64,000 nt of DNA, taken from NCBI GenBank assembly GCA_016871805.1, contig VHCG01000015.1:1-64000 (forward strand), in the 5' to 3' direction. The stretch is from Verrucomicrobiota bacterium (GTDB taxonomy: Bacteria; Verrucomicrobiota; Verrucomicrobiia; Limisphaerales; UBA9464). Made by a program: the position numbers and the translations under genes. Below are positions 17,235-25,229 of this stretch, in pieces. How positions within the stretch are numbered: the stretch's first letter is position 1; every line of letters starts with the position of its first letter. Under the pieces are notes generated by a model. That model was given only the letters and a program-made list of their open reading frames with translations. It made no database searches and was not told where the DNA came from.

Positions 17235-18530
17235 ATGAGCCATTCCCGACTCCTCGAACTCCGCAACCGGACCCTTGCCGTGATCATGGGCGGAGGGCAG
17301 GGCACGCGACTGTTCCCGCTGACCCGGGATCGCGCCAAGCCGGCCGTGCCCCTGGCGGGCAAGTACCGGCTGGTCGACATCCCCATCTCGAACTGCATCA
17401 ACTCGGGAATCATGCGGATGTATCTGCTGACGCAGTTCAACTCCGCCTCCCTGCACCGCCACATCTCGCAGAGCTACAAGTTCGACCACTTCGGCTCGGG
17501 CTTCGTTGAGATCCTCGCCGCGGAGCAGACCTTCTCCTCCGCCTCGTGGTACCAAGGCACCGCCGACGCGGTCCGCAAGAACCTGACCCACCTCCAGAAC
17601 ACGGACTTTGACTACGCCCTCATCCTGTCGGGCGACCAGCTGTACCGGATGGACTTCCGGCGGATCCTCGAGCGTCATGCCGACACGGCGGCCGACATGA
17701 CCATCGCCACGATCCCGGTGACCGCCCGGGACGCCTCCGCCCTCGGGATCATGCAGACCAACGGCGAGGGTCGGATCACGCGCTTCGTCGAGAAGCCGAA
17801 GGATCCCGCCGTACTGGACTCGCTGCGCATCGACCCAACCAGCCATGCCAAGCTGGGTCTCCCCTCGGGCGGGGACCTCTTCCTCGCCTCGATGGGCATC
17901 TACGTCTTCAACCGGACGGTCCTCTTCGAGCTGCTGAACAACAATCTGACCGATTTCGGCAAGCACATCATCCCGGGCGCCATCGAGTCCCGACGCGTCT
18001 TCTCCCATGTCTACCAGGGCTACTGGGAGGACATCGGAACGATCCGGAGCTTCTTCGAGGCCAGCCTCGACCAGGCCTCCCAGAACCCGAAGTTCAACTT
18101 CTTCGATCCCCCGGTCTACACCCGCCCCCGCTTCCTGCCGGCCAGCCGGATCAACGGCGCTGCCCTCGACCGCGCGGTGATCTCGGATGGCTGCATCATC
18201 AGCAACGCCCGGATCCAGAACAGCGTCATCGGCATCCGCTCAGTCCTCGAAGAGGGAGCGTTCCTGTCGAATGTCGTGATGATGGGGTCCGACTACTACG
18301 ACTCGCCGTCAAAAAGGTCGCGTCCTGAGAACCTCGACATCCCGCTGGGCATCGGACGCGGCACCCGGATCGAGAACGCCATCGTCGACAAGAACGTGCG
18401 GATCGGCGAGGGCTGCATCCTGGCGCCCGCCGGCAAACCCTCCGAGGTCGACCATCCGTTGTACTACATCCGGGAGGGCATCCTGGTGATCCCCAAGGGC
18501 ACCACGATCCCGAACAACACGGTGATCTGA
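17235..18530 (+). CDS. glgC: glucose-1-phosphate adenylyltransferase
   Basis: The 431-residue ADP-glucose pyrophosphorylase makes ADP-glucose from glucose-1-phosphate and ATP for glycogen synthesis. The N-terminal Rossmann-like domain carries GGGQGTRLFPLTRDRAKPAVP (pyrophosphorylase signature), then YRLVDIPISNCINSG, ILSGDQLYRMD, EKPKDP and GIYVFN. The C-terminal left-handed beta-helix shows hexapeptide-like repeats (VISDGCIISNARIQNSVIG) and ends with IPKGTTIPNNTVI. Length fits the plant/cyanobacterial-like class found in many Gram-negatives. No other glg gene is adjacent. Allosteric control by sugar phosphates is usual but cannot be read from the sequence. Confidence 0.96.
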   Translation: MSHSRLLELRNRTLAVIMGGGQGTRLFPLTRDRAKPAVPLAGKYRLVDIPISNCINSGIMRMYLLTQFNSASLHRHISQSYKFDHFGSGFVEILAAEQTFSSASWYQGTADAVRKNLTHLQNTDFDYALILSGDQLYRMDFRRILERHADTAADMTIATIPVTARDASALGIMQTNGEGRITRFVEKPKDPAVLDSLRIDPTSHAKLGLPSGGDLFLASMGIYVFNRTVLFELLNNNLTDFGKHIIPGAIESRRVFSHVYQGYWEDIGTIRSFFEASLDQASQNPKFNFFDPPVYTRPRFLPASRINGAALDRAVISDGCIISNARIQNSVIGIRSVLEEGAFLSNVVMMGSDYYDSPSKRSRPENLDIPLGIGRGTRIENAIVDKNVRIGEGCILAPAGKPSEVDHPLYYIREGILVIPKGTTIPNNTVI

Positions 18531-18589
18531 ACCGGCCGACGCCGGAACCGCGCCCGCCCTCCGGAACCAGGACCCGAGGCTTGAGAGTG

Positions 18590-19300
18590 ATGCTGGGGGC
18601 CCTTCTCAACGCCGCCGCCATTGCCGTCGGAGCCTCGCTGGGGTGGATCTGGCGCCAAGGACCCTCCCCGACCCTGCAGCATCGGCTGCGGATCGCGGCG
18701 ACCCTCTCCACCCTGGCCATCGGCGGGCTGATGATCGCCAAGGTGTTCACCGTCGGCTCGGGCAACCGGCTGGGGCCCCTCGCGATCGCAGCGCTGTCCC
18801 TCAGCCTCGGCAACCTGACCGGGCGCCTGCTGGGCCTCCAACGGCGGCTGTCGGCTGCCCTGGAATGGTCCGGTCTTCCGCGCGGCACGTCGGCCAGCAC
18901 CCCCCTGCCCTGGGCGGCGGTGGCGATGGTCTTCACGTTGAACCCGCTCGGGGTCGTCGGCGCGGTGGGTGATGGCGCCCTGAACCTCTGGCATCCACTC
19001 GCCCTGAAGGCGGTGCTCGACGCCCTCGCGGCGTGGGGATTCGTGGCCGCCGGGTCCAGGGGCGTGGCGTGGTCCGCCCTGCCGACCCTGGCCTTCACCG
19101 GGACGTGGAGTCTGGCAGCCGGGTTGCTCGCCCACCACGGACTCGGTCCATCGTCCCTGACCACCCTCCAGTTTCTGTGCGGGTTCCTGGTCCTGCTGCT
19201 GGTCCCAACCGTCTACGGCTGGCAGCGCGTCGCCCTCGCCAATTACCTACCGTCCCTGGTCCTCGCCCCCCTCATGACCCGGTTGTGGATGGGGTCTTGA
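18590..19300 (+). CDS. DUF554 family membrane protein
   Basis: A 236-residue hydrophobic protein with about six to seven membrane segments, starting LGALLNAAAIAVGASLGW and with LGNLTGRLLGL and AVGDGALNLWHPLALKAVLDALAA later. The two repeated halves and the GALLN/GDG...LKA.LDA signatures match the DUF554 (YdfK/YqgA) family of inner-membrane proteins of unknown function. ATG 18590 is chosen over in-frame GTG 18587 and TTG 18581, which add only two or three residues. It follows glgC by 59 bases and might be co-transcribed with it. Confidence 0.8.
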   Translation: MLGALLNAAAIAVGASLGWIWRQGPSPTLQHRLRIAATLSTLAIGGLMIAKVFTVGSGNRLGPLAIAALSLSLGNLTGRLLGLQRRLSAALEWSGLPRGTSASTPLPWAAVAMVFTLNPLGVVGAVGDGALNLWHPLALKAVLDALAAWGFVAAGSRGVAWSALPTLAFTGTWSLAAGLLAHHGLGPSSLTTLQFLCGFLVLLLVPTVYGWQRVALANYLPSLVLAPLMTRLWMGS

Positions 19301-19394
19301 GAAGAGTTCTTCGCTGTTTTCAGCGGGTTGCGAAGTCGATGAACACCGCAGGGCGATCGGGTCGGTCCTTGAGGGATCAAAGCCAGTAGCCGGT

Positions 19395-19411
19395 GGGATG
19401 CCTCCGGCATC
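19395..19411. repeat. short palindromic repeat (gggatgcctccggcatc)
   Basis: The 219-base gap between the DUF554 gene and the AbrB-type gene contains this 17-mer. Its exact reverse complement is at 39682-39698 inside repeat copy 3. The core GATGCC-TCC-GGCATC is an inverted repeat. The rest of the gap holds no convincing gene. Confidence 0.6.
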
Positions 19412-19519
19412 AAGTCCCGCAAGGCCGTGGAGACGTAACCACCAAGAACAATAAGGACCCAAAAACGGCCACCGGCTCGTTCGCGAAATAGGCCAACCAC
19501 CCGGACGAATCCACCAGGT

Positions 19520-19726
19520 TCATAGCGGGTCACCGTCGCGTTCGAAGGAGGTGTCGATTCCCTTCAGGTAACCCCGAAGATTCCGGACCTCACGCAGCGG
19601 GATGATTTCGATCCGATTCCGGAACGAAACCACTTTGGCTTTCTCACCGGATCGCAATCCCATTGCCTCCCGAATCCTCTGGGGAATGACGACCTCGAAC
19701 TTGGGGGAGATGGTGACAGTTTCCAT
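19520..19726 (-). CDS. AbrB/MazE-type DNA-binding protein, orphan antitoxin-like
   Basis: The 68-residue product METVTISPKFEVVIPQRIREA...GLRSGEKAKVV is a swapped-hairpin AbrB/SpoVT domain. This fold is used by MazE/VapB antitoxins and transition-state regulators. It is normally followed by a PIN-domain or MazF toxin gene. Downstream on the same strand there is only a stretch with a short palindromic repeat and no PIN-like coding frame, so it looks solitary. It could be a remnant antitoxin or a free regulator. ATG 19726 starts the domain exactly. Confidence 0.8.
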   Translation of the reverse strand: METVTISPKFEVVIPQRIREAMGLRSGEKAKVVSFRNRIEIIPLREVRNLRGYLKGIDTSFERDGDPL

Positions 19727-19863
19727 GCGTCATACGGTATCCCGATCGATCCCGCCGTCCATTCATGGCTCGAAAAATGGCTCGAAACTGACTGTGGGCC
19801 GAACGACTTCCCCCCACGGAGTTCGCCCGTGACCCGTTCCCGACGGCGGCCTAGTTTCAAAGT

Positions 19864-20187
19864 GTGACCCAAGTCCGTCGAACCCTTCTGGGAGTGCTCG
19901 CCTTGGCACCCGTTCTGGCACTGCTGTTGGGCCTGGCCTACGCCCAGCAATGCGCGCGGTTCACCCAGAGGGTCAACGCTGCCTTCGATCCCCAGGAGAA
20001 GGCCTTCCATGGCATTTTCCTGCCCTGGCCGGTCGGGCGACCCACCCTAGCCGGAGGACTGGAGCCGGAAACGGATCGTCGCATCCGATCCCTGCTGGAC
20101 CTCGAGAACGTTGGAACCCTCCGCAGCAATGGCATGACGCTGATCCTCCATGCCTCGGATGGCACCTTCCTGGTCCACGCCGATTGA
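19864..20187 (+). CDS. small hypothetical protein with an N-terminal membrane or signal segment
   Basis: The 107-residue frame starts with GTG 19864 (MTQVRRTLLGVLALAPVLALLLGLAYAQQ, signal-peptide-like with a possible AYA cleavage site). The remainder (RVNAAFDPQEKAFHGIFLPWP ... LDLENVGTLRSNGMTLILHASDGTFLVHAD) has no family that I recognise. It is not obviously linked to the downstream peptidase, from which it is separated by a 97-base stretch with CTCAAC repeats. Coding character is plausible but weakly supported. Confidence 0.45.
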   Translation: MTQVRRTLLGVLALAPVLALLLGLAYAQQCARFTQRVNAAFDPQEKAFHGIFLPWPVGRPTLAGGLEPETDRRIRSLLDLENVGTLRSNGMTLILHASDGTFLVHAD

Positions 20188-20200
20188 GTCCGGACCCGCG

Positions 20201-20225
20201 GCTCTCAACGCTCAACGCTCAACAC
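20201..20225. repeat. CTCAACG short tandem repeat
   Basis: The text GCTCTCAACGCTCAACGCTCAAC repeats a 7-base unit three times just ahead of the peptidase gene. Similar CTCAAC/GTTGAG runs occur at 63155-63184 and 63443-63474. Confidence 0.7.
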
Positions 20226-20284
20226 CCCTCTCGCCTCTTGGGCCCTTGTCAACACAGGCTCCCGGGCCACTCTCGGCGCATCCT

Positions 20285-22381
20285 ATGACGCTTCGCTCCC
20301 GCTGGCTTCTGCCCCTGCTGTCCACCGGCCTGAACCTCGTGCCGCTCCAGGCCGACGAAGGCATGTGGCTCTACTCGAACCCGCCCCGCAAACAGCTCGA
20401 GGAACGCCATGGGTTCAAGGTCACCGACGCATGGCTCGAACACCTGATGCAGTCGTCGGTCCGGTTCAATTCCGGCGGATCGGGCAGCTTCGTCAGCGAG
20501 GACGGACTCGTGTTGTCCAACCACCACGTCGGCGCCGACGCCATCCAGAAACTCAGCACGCCGGAGAAGGACTACATGCGGGATGGGTTCCATGCCCGCC
20601 GGGTCCAGGACGAGATCCGATGCGTGGACCTCGAACTCAACGTCCTGCAATCCATCGAAGACGTGACCGCCCGAGTGGCCGCAGCGGTTCCGAAGGATGC
20701 CTCCGCCGAGGCCGCAGCGCTGGCCCGACGCAAGGTCATCGCCGAGATCGAGAAGGAGTCCCAGGACCGCACCGGCCTGCGGTCGAACGTCATCACCCTG
20801 TTCCAGGGCGGCGCCTACCATCTCTACCGCTTCAAGCGCTACACCGACGTGCGACTCGTCTTTGCCCCCGAGAAGCAGGCGGCCTTCTTCGGTGGCGATC
20901 CCGACAACTTCGAGTTCCCCCGCTACGACCTCGATTTCTGCCTGATGCGCGTCTACGAGGATGGCAAACCCGCCAAGGTCCCCCACCATCTGACGTGGTC
21001 CAGGAACGGGACGAAGGAGGGCGACCTCACGTTCGTCTCCGGACATCCCGGACGGACAAGTCGGCTCCTGACCCAGGTGGAACTGGAATACCTGCGGGAC
21101 GTCCAGTTCCCCGCCACGCTCGACCGGCTGAAGCGTCTCGAGGTGCTGCTGCAGTCATGGAGCGCCCGGAGTCCCGAGAACGCACGTCGGGCGGCCGACG
21201 AGCTCTTCGGGTTCCAGAATTCCCGGAAGGCCCGCGATGGCGGCATGGCCGGCCTGCTGGATCCGGTGCTCATGGGCCGGAAGGCCGAGGCTGAACGCCA
21301 GTTCCGCCAGCGGCTCCGCGAGAACGGATCGTTCCCGGACGCCGAAGCCGCCTACGACAGGATCGCCGACGCCCAGCGCGAGATCGGTCGCATCGCCCCC
21401 CGGTACCGGCTGATCGAGGGAGGCCAGGCCTTCAACTGCGACACCTTCGACATCGCCAAGACCCTCCTCCGGTCCGGGGACGAGCGATCCAAGCCCAACG
21501 GAGAGCGTCTGCCCGAGTTCTCCGAATCCCGGAAGCCGTCCCTTGAGATGGATCTCTTCTCCGACAAACCCATCCATGAGGACCTGGAGATCCTGAAGCT
21601 CGCCGAGTCGCTGACCTACCTCGCCAACGAGCTTGGGTTCAAGGACCCAACCGTCCAGACGATCCTGGGCGGGAAATCCCCGCAGGTCCGCGCCACGGAA
21701 CTCGTCCTGGGCTCCCAGCTCCGCGACGTGGCCACCCGGAGGAAGCTCTACGAGGGCGGGGCCGATGCGGTCCGGGCCGCCAAGGATCCCCTGGTGGAAC
21801 TCGCGCGTCAGATCGACCTGGAGGCCCGGGATCTGCGCAAGCGGATCGAGGCCCAGGGTGAGCTCAAGCAGCAGGCACAGGCCGCGATCGCCAAGGCCCG
21901 CTTCGCACTGGATGGGGCCAACTCCTATCCCGACGCCACCTTCACCCTCCGGCTCGCCTACGGAACGGTCCAGGGCTACACCGAGTCTGGCAAACCGGTC
22001 GCGCCGTTCACCACGTTCGCCGGACTCTACGAGCGCAACGCGCTGATGAAGAACCAGGCGCCATTCGACCTTCCGCAGCGCTGGTTCAAGAGGAAGTCCG
22101 CCCTGGACCTCAGGACCCCGTACAACTTCGTGAACACGGCCGACATCATCGGCGGCAATTCCGGGAGCCCGGTCGTGAACCGGGACGGCGAACTCGTTGG
22201 ACTCATCTTCGACGGGAACATCCAGTCGCTGGTCCTCGACTTCGCCTACGACGACGTCATGGCCCGCGCCCTCAGCGTCGACAGCCGTGCGATCCTGGAG
22301 GCCCTGGAAAAGGTCTACGGCGCCCGGGAGATTGTCCGGGAGCTGCAGTCCGGGAAGCGTCCGACCCGCGGACAGCTCTGA
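20285..22381 (+). CDS. S46 family dipeptidyl-peptidase (DPP7/DPP11 type)
   Basis: The 698-residue exported serine peptidase starts at ATG 20285, which gives a signal peptide (MTLRSRWLLPLLSTGLNLVP). MWLYSNPPRKQLEERHGF follows, as in DPP7/DPP11. The trypsin-fold triad is visible in LVLSNHHVGADAIQ (His), FPRYDLDFCLMRVYE (Asp) and IIGGNSGSPVVNRDGELVG (Ser). FVSGHPGRTSRLLT is another S46 hallmark. Family members remove dipeptides from peptides in the periplasm, either after hydrophobic residues (DPP7) or acidic ones (DPP11). The P1 preference depends on residue 673-equivalent and cannot be assigned here. It converges with the next gene, the two stops abutting at 22381/22382. Confidence 0.9.
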   Translation: MTLRSRWLLPLLSTGLNLVPLQADEGMWLYSNPPRKQLEERHGFKVTDAWLEHLMQSSVRFNSGGSGSFVSEDGLVLSNHHVGADAIQKLSTPEKDYMRDGFHARRVQDEIRCVDLELNVLQSIEDVTARVAAAVPKDASAEAAALARRKVIAEIEKESQDRTGLRSNVITLFQGGAYHLYRFKRYTDVRLVFAPEKQAAFFGGDPDNFEFPRYDLDFCLMRVYEDGKPAKVPHHLTWSRNGTKEGDLTFVSGHPGRTSRLLTQVELEYLRDVQFPATLDRLKRLEVLLQSWSARSPENARRAADELFGFQNSRKARDGGMAGLLDPVLMGRKAEAERQFRQRLRENGSFPDAEAAYDRIADAQREIGRIAPRYRLIEGGQAFNCDTFDIAKTLLRSGDERSKPNGERLPEFSESRKPSLEMDLFSDKPIHEDLEILKLAESLTYLANELGFKDPTVQTILGGKSPQVRATELVLGSQLRDVATRRKLYEGGADAVRAAKDPLVELARQIDLEARDLRKRIEAQGELKQQAQAAIAKARFALDGANSYPDATFTLRLAYGTVQGYTESGKPVAPFTTFAGLYERNALMKNQAPFDLPQRWFKRKSALDLRTPYNFVNTADIIGGNSGSPVVNRDGELVGLIFDGNIQSLVLDFAYDDVMARALSVDSRAILEALEKVYGAREIVRELQSGKRPTRGQL

Positions 22382-23449
22382 TCAGCGCGATTCGTAGCCC
22401 TGCCAGACCCACATGAGAGTGTCGGCCAGGGTCTGCTCGTAGATCTTGGATTCGCAGTGCCCCGAGGCCCTGCTGAACACATACCGGTACGGGTACCCCT
22501 TCGCCTTCAGGGCGGCCGCGGTGCGTTCCCCTGCCATGACCCAATTGCGGTGGCTCTCCTCGGGGTTCTTCGCGCCGTTGTCGTTCTCCGACACGTGCGT
22601 GAAGATCCGGAGCGGTTTCCTATCGGTGGTCTCGATCAGGCGCTTGGACGAGTGATACTCCCAGGCGCCAAACGGGAACATGGCCTCCTCGGGTGCGTCG
22701 TCGTCCTGCTGGTCGACGAACGTCCCGGAGTAGGCGATGACGCGACGGAAGAGGTCGGGTCGGAACCACGCCATGGACAGCGCCGCCGCACCACCGGAAC
22801 TGCATCCCATCACGGCACGACCCTCGGGATCACGGGTCAGCGCAAACTTCGGGTACGCCGCCCGGATCTCCGGGTTCTGGGCCACCGCGGGGAGCACCTC
22901 ACCCTCGATGAACCGGGCCAGTCGGTCCGACATCGTGTCGTATTCCAACCCGCGCTGGCTGTTCTTGCTGTCGCTGCCCCCGTTCTCCACCGCCACGACG
23001 ACGAACGCCGGAAGGCGGCGGACGGACTCGGGACCCGCGGTCAGGTTGTCGAGCGCGTTCCGGATCAGCGGGAGAGGGCCGGGGCCGTCGTGGACGATCA
23101 ACACAGGGGCCGGGGTTCCGTCCCGGTAGGCTGCCGGGATGTAGACGAAGATCCGACGCTCCTTCCGCACGGGCTTTTTCGCCGGCTCCAGTGTGGAGTC
23201 GTCCCCGCGGAAAATCCGGCTCTGGGCGAGGGGCATCGAGAACTCGAACTGCCGGCCCTTGGGTCTGCCCTGGTCGGTCAACGCCGGATCGATCTGGTAC
23301 TCCGGACCGACGACGTGATGTCCACCCGTTGGGGCCGTCGATGGCTCGGCGGCCGCAGCGGTTGCCAGAAGACCCGCGGCCACCACGACTCCACACCCGA
23401 GGGTCCAGGCGGTTCCAATCCATCCACGGCGACAGGCAGTCCAGATCAT
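22382..23449 (-). CDS. secreted alpha/beta-hydrolase esterase (enterochelin-esterase-like family)
   Basis: The 355-residue product has a signal segment (WTLGCGVVVAAGLLATAAAA). The fold shows RIFVYIPAAYRDGTPAPVLIVHDG, then FVVVAVENGG, then the nucleophile elbow VMGCSSGGAAALSM (G-x-S-x-G type) and a late GHCESK His. This is the arrangement of IroE/Fes-type and feruloyl or acetyl-xylan esterases common in Verrucomicrobiota. The substrate is probably an ester on a plant glycan or siderophore. The first is favoured by the neighbouring secreted carbohydrate enzymes, but this is inference. ATG 23449 begins at MIWTAC; the twelve extra residues upstream are polar. Confidence 0.85.
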   Translation of the reverse strand: MIWTACRRGWIGTAWTLGCGVVVAAGLLATAAAAEPSTAPTGGHHVVGPEYQIDPALTDQGRPKGRQFEFSMPLAQSRIFRGDDSTLEPAKKPVRKERRIFVYIPAAYRDGTPAPVLIVHDGPGPLPLIRNALDNLTAGPESVRRLPAFVVVAVENGGSDSKNSQRGLEYDTMSDRLARFIEGEVLPAVAQNPEIRAAYPKFALTRDPEGRAVMGCSSGGAAALSMAWFRPDLFRRVIAYSGTFVDQQDDDAPEEAMFPFGAWEYHSSKRLIETTDRKPLRIFTHVSENDNGAKNPEESHRNWVMAGERTAAALKAKGYPYRYVFSRASGHCESKIYEQTLADTLMWVWQGYESR

Positions 23450-23533
23450 GGGATCGATGTCGCCGTCCCGGGACTCCGGAAACAAGCCTCAACTGAAGGA
23501 CGGGACGGTCTTCGATCGACGAGGCGACGCCGA

Positions 23534-24709
23534 TCAGCGGACGACTTCGAGTCGGGCACGGAGGGCCGTCCAGTATTCGGAGCACCGATGCCGCAAAACG
23601 GCGAGATCCGGGGCGTCAACCTCACCCGCCTGCCGGCTCCGCTGACAGGACTCCAGCAGGGACGCCATCGCCTCCTGTTCGATATCCGCAGGAATGACAT
23701 CGCCTGAGAACCGATTGCTCCACTCGGTCCGGGAGATCCAATCGCCCGGGATCAGGGTGGCGAGGGGTTGCTCGTCGATCGACCGGTTGACCATCCGCGC
23801 GAACAGCCGGAAGTACCGCCTCCACCGCCACGGGACGGGAGCCACCGGGTTGGCACCCCCCTTCTCCGCCGCGGCGGCGTATCGACGCCAGTCATCCTGC
23901 AGCGCCTGGGTTCTGAGGTGCTGCAGGGATTTCCATGAATTCGCACGATGCAGCCGGTAGCCCCACAGGATGTCCGCAACGAACACCGGCTCCACGTGGG
24001 GCAGGCACCGCATCACAAAACCCCGATCCTCGGCAAAAACCGATTCCGGATGAAATCCTCCCGCTCGGTCGAACACATCTCGGGAAAAGACAAAATTGCT
24101 CGACGACACCGGCAGGTGACAGGCCAACAACCCGAACCCCACGGTGGGAAAACCGGCGCAGGCCGCAAACATCCGGGCCTGGTCCCGGGAAAATGATTCC
24201 GCCTCGGCAGCATCCTCGGAGTTGAAAACCCGACCACCGCTGAAGGCAAAGAAGGGGGCACCAGAATTCCTCAATGCCAGGATTCTCGAGAGCCGATTGG
24301 GGGCGTAGCGATCGTCGGAATTCAGGATCGCCACCAGATCGGTCTCAACCCGATCGACCATCGAGTTCAGGGTCCGCGCAACCCCTCGGTTGGACTGCCG
24401 ATCGAACCGGCACTCCACGGTGGAGACGCGGTCCAACGCCGCCCGGATCACTTCGGCCGAGCCGTCGGTCGAGCCATCGTCCACCACATGCAGCCGGACT
24501 CCCGGATGATCCTGGGCCACAACCGAGGCAATGGCCTCTGCGACATAGTCCGCATGGTTGTAGCAGGGGATCAGGACGGTGATGGGACCTCCGGGACATC
24601 CCTCTCCGTCCAGCAATCGGTTGCAGGAACCACCCCGTGCATCCCGCGTGTCCGTGGATTCCACGGGTTCAGGGAACCAGCCGGTTCCCACAGCGGCAAG
24701 ATCCTGCAT
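23534..24709 (-). CDS. GT2-family glycosyltransferase beside the small-peptide genes
   Basis: A 391-residue family 2 glycosyltransferase. GPITVLIPCYNHADYVAEA opens the Rossmann-like domain. VDDGSTDGSAEVI carries the nucleotide-binding Asp, VAILNSDDR the metal-binding DxD equivalent, and CHLPVSSSNFVFSRDVFDRAGGF and FAEDRGFVMRCLPHV the acceptor/base region. It is clearly related to the N-terminal half of the fusion at 26395-28317, sharing PTVGF.LL followed by SSSNF.F. It is divergent from the two peptide genes, whose start lies 155 bases away. A 10-bp hairpin overlaps its start codon. The target could be a glycan or the peptides. The context favours the latter, but only as inference. Confidence 0.85.
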   Translation of the reverse strand: MQDLAAVGTGWFPEPVESTDTRDARGGSCNRLLDGEGCPGGPITVLIPCYNHADYVAEAIASVVAQDHPGVRLHVVDDGSTDGSAEVIRAALDRVSTVECRFDRQSNRGVARTLNSMVDRVETDLVAILNSDDRYAPNRLSRILALRNSGAPFFAFSGGRVFNSEDAAEAESFSRDQARMFAACAGFPTVGFGLLACHLPVSSSNFVFSRDVFDRAGGFHPESVFAEDRGFVMRCLPHVEPVFVADILWGYRLHRANSWKSLQHLRTQALQDDWRRYAAAAEKGGANPVAPVPWRWRRYFRLFARMVNRSIDEQPLATLIPGDWISRTEWSNRFSGDVIPADIEQEAMASLLESCQRSRQAGEVDAPDLAVLRHRCSEYWTALRARLEVVR

Positions 24710-24750
24710 CGCCTCCGGATAAAAGACCGGGGCAACGCAGGATCTTTTTT
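24698..24750. promoter_or_regulatory. 10-bp inverted repeat spanning the GT2 start codon
   Basis: AAGATCCTGC (24698-24707) and GCAGGATCTT (24737-24746) are perfect inverted repeats 29 bases apart, followed on the plus strand by TTTT. On the minus strand the second arm of the stem begins with the G of the GT2 ATG, so the hairpin could mask that start. It could also serve as a bidirectional boundary between divergent genes. No measured evidence is available. Confidence 0.35.
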
Positions 24751-24864
24751 CGTACAGAGTCGCTCCGAATCTCCTGATCCGATGCGGGTTTTGAGCGTTG
24801 ACGGACGTGTGGATGCACTGGCACCAATCCTGCAGATGGGTGGTGTCGACACAACATCACTAAA

Positions 24865-25017
24865 ATGAAGAACAACAACACATCGCAGGGCGAGCAGCCC
24901 GTGGTCGTCAACCCGGCCCGGCGTCGCTTCATCTCGCGCCTGTCCAGGACCGCCACCGCGGCCGTGCCGCTCGCCATGGTCGCCACCATGGGACTGCCCA
25001 AGGCCCAGGCTTACTGA
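24865..25017 (+). CDS. small peptide A: twin-arginine signal-like peptide ending in Ala-Tyr (candidate modified-peptide precursor)
   Basis: A 50-residue frame starting at ATG 24865 with a weak ribosome-binding site. Residues 1-16 are polar (MKNNNTSQGEQPVVVN). Residues 17-28 read PARRRFISRLSR, a good match to the twin-arginine export consensus R-R-x-F. A hydrophobic stretch TATAAVPLAMVATMG follows, and the end is LPKAQAY. If cut at the A-x-A site (AQA), only one Tyr would remain as mature product. The next frame encodes a paralogue with the same organisation, so both are very likely real genes under selection. The nearby PqqD-like, nucleotidyltransferase and kinase-like genes suggest a leader-guided peptide. 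This is inferred from context and is not a recognised family. Confidence 0.75.
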   Translation: MKNNNTSQGEQPVVVNPARRRFISRLSRTATAAVPLAMVATMGLPKAQAY

Positions 25018-25028
25018 ACGAGGCTGCC

Positions 25029-25187
25029 ATGCACTGCAGCACTCCCAAACCGGCGCGCGGGATTCGCGGACCTGCGAATCCTGCGCGCCGGCGTTTCGTC
25101 GCCCGGCTTTTGAAAACCGCCACCGCGGCCGTGCCGCTGGCGATGATGGCCTCCGTCGGACTTCCAAAGGTCCAGGCGGGCTACTGA
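25029..25187 (+). CDS. small peptide B: paralogue of peptide A ending in Ala-Gly-Tyr
   Basis: A 52-residue frame starting at ATG 25029, 11 bases after peptide A stops, with GAGG at 25020-25023 as a likely ribosome-binding site. The N terminus (MHCSTPKPARGIRGPA) is unrelated to peptide A. From NPARRRF onward the two align at nearly every position: RRRF[IV][SA]RL[SL][RK], TATAAVPLAM, GLPK[AV]QA, then Y or GY. Synonymous differences between the two copies are many, so the sequence is conserved at protein level. As in peptide A, a cut after Q-A would leave only the last one or two residues. Some part of the peptide itself, either the hydrophobic core or the terminal Tyr, must therefore be the functional product. 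Confidence 0.78.
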   Translation: MHCSTPKPARGIRGPANPARRRFVARLLKTATAAVPLAMMASVGLPKVQAGY

Positions 25188-25229
25188 TCCGGAACACGGA
25201 GACCTTGGGGACGAGGCCGTGGATACCCC

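Noticed and set aside
19243-19533. minus-strand frame of 96 codons following the AbrB-type gene, possibly its toxin
   Set aside because: It contains no PIN or MazF motif and reads through a palindromic repeat sequence. It overlaps the end of the DUF554 gene.
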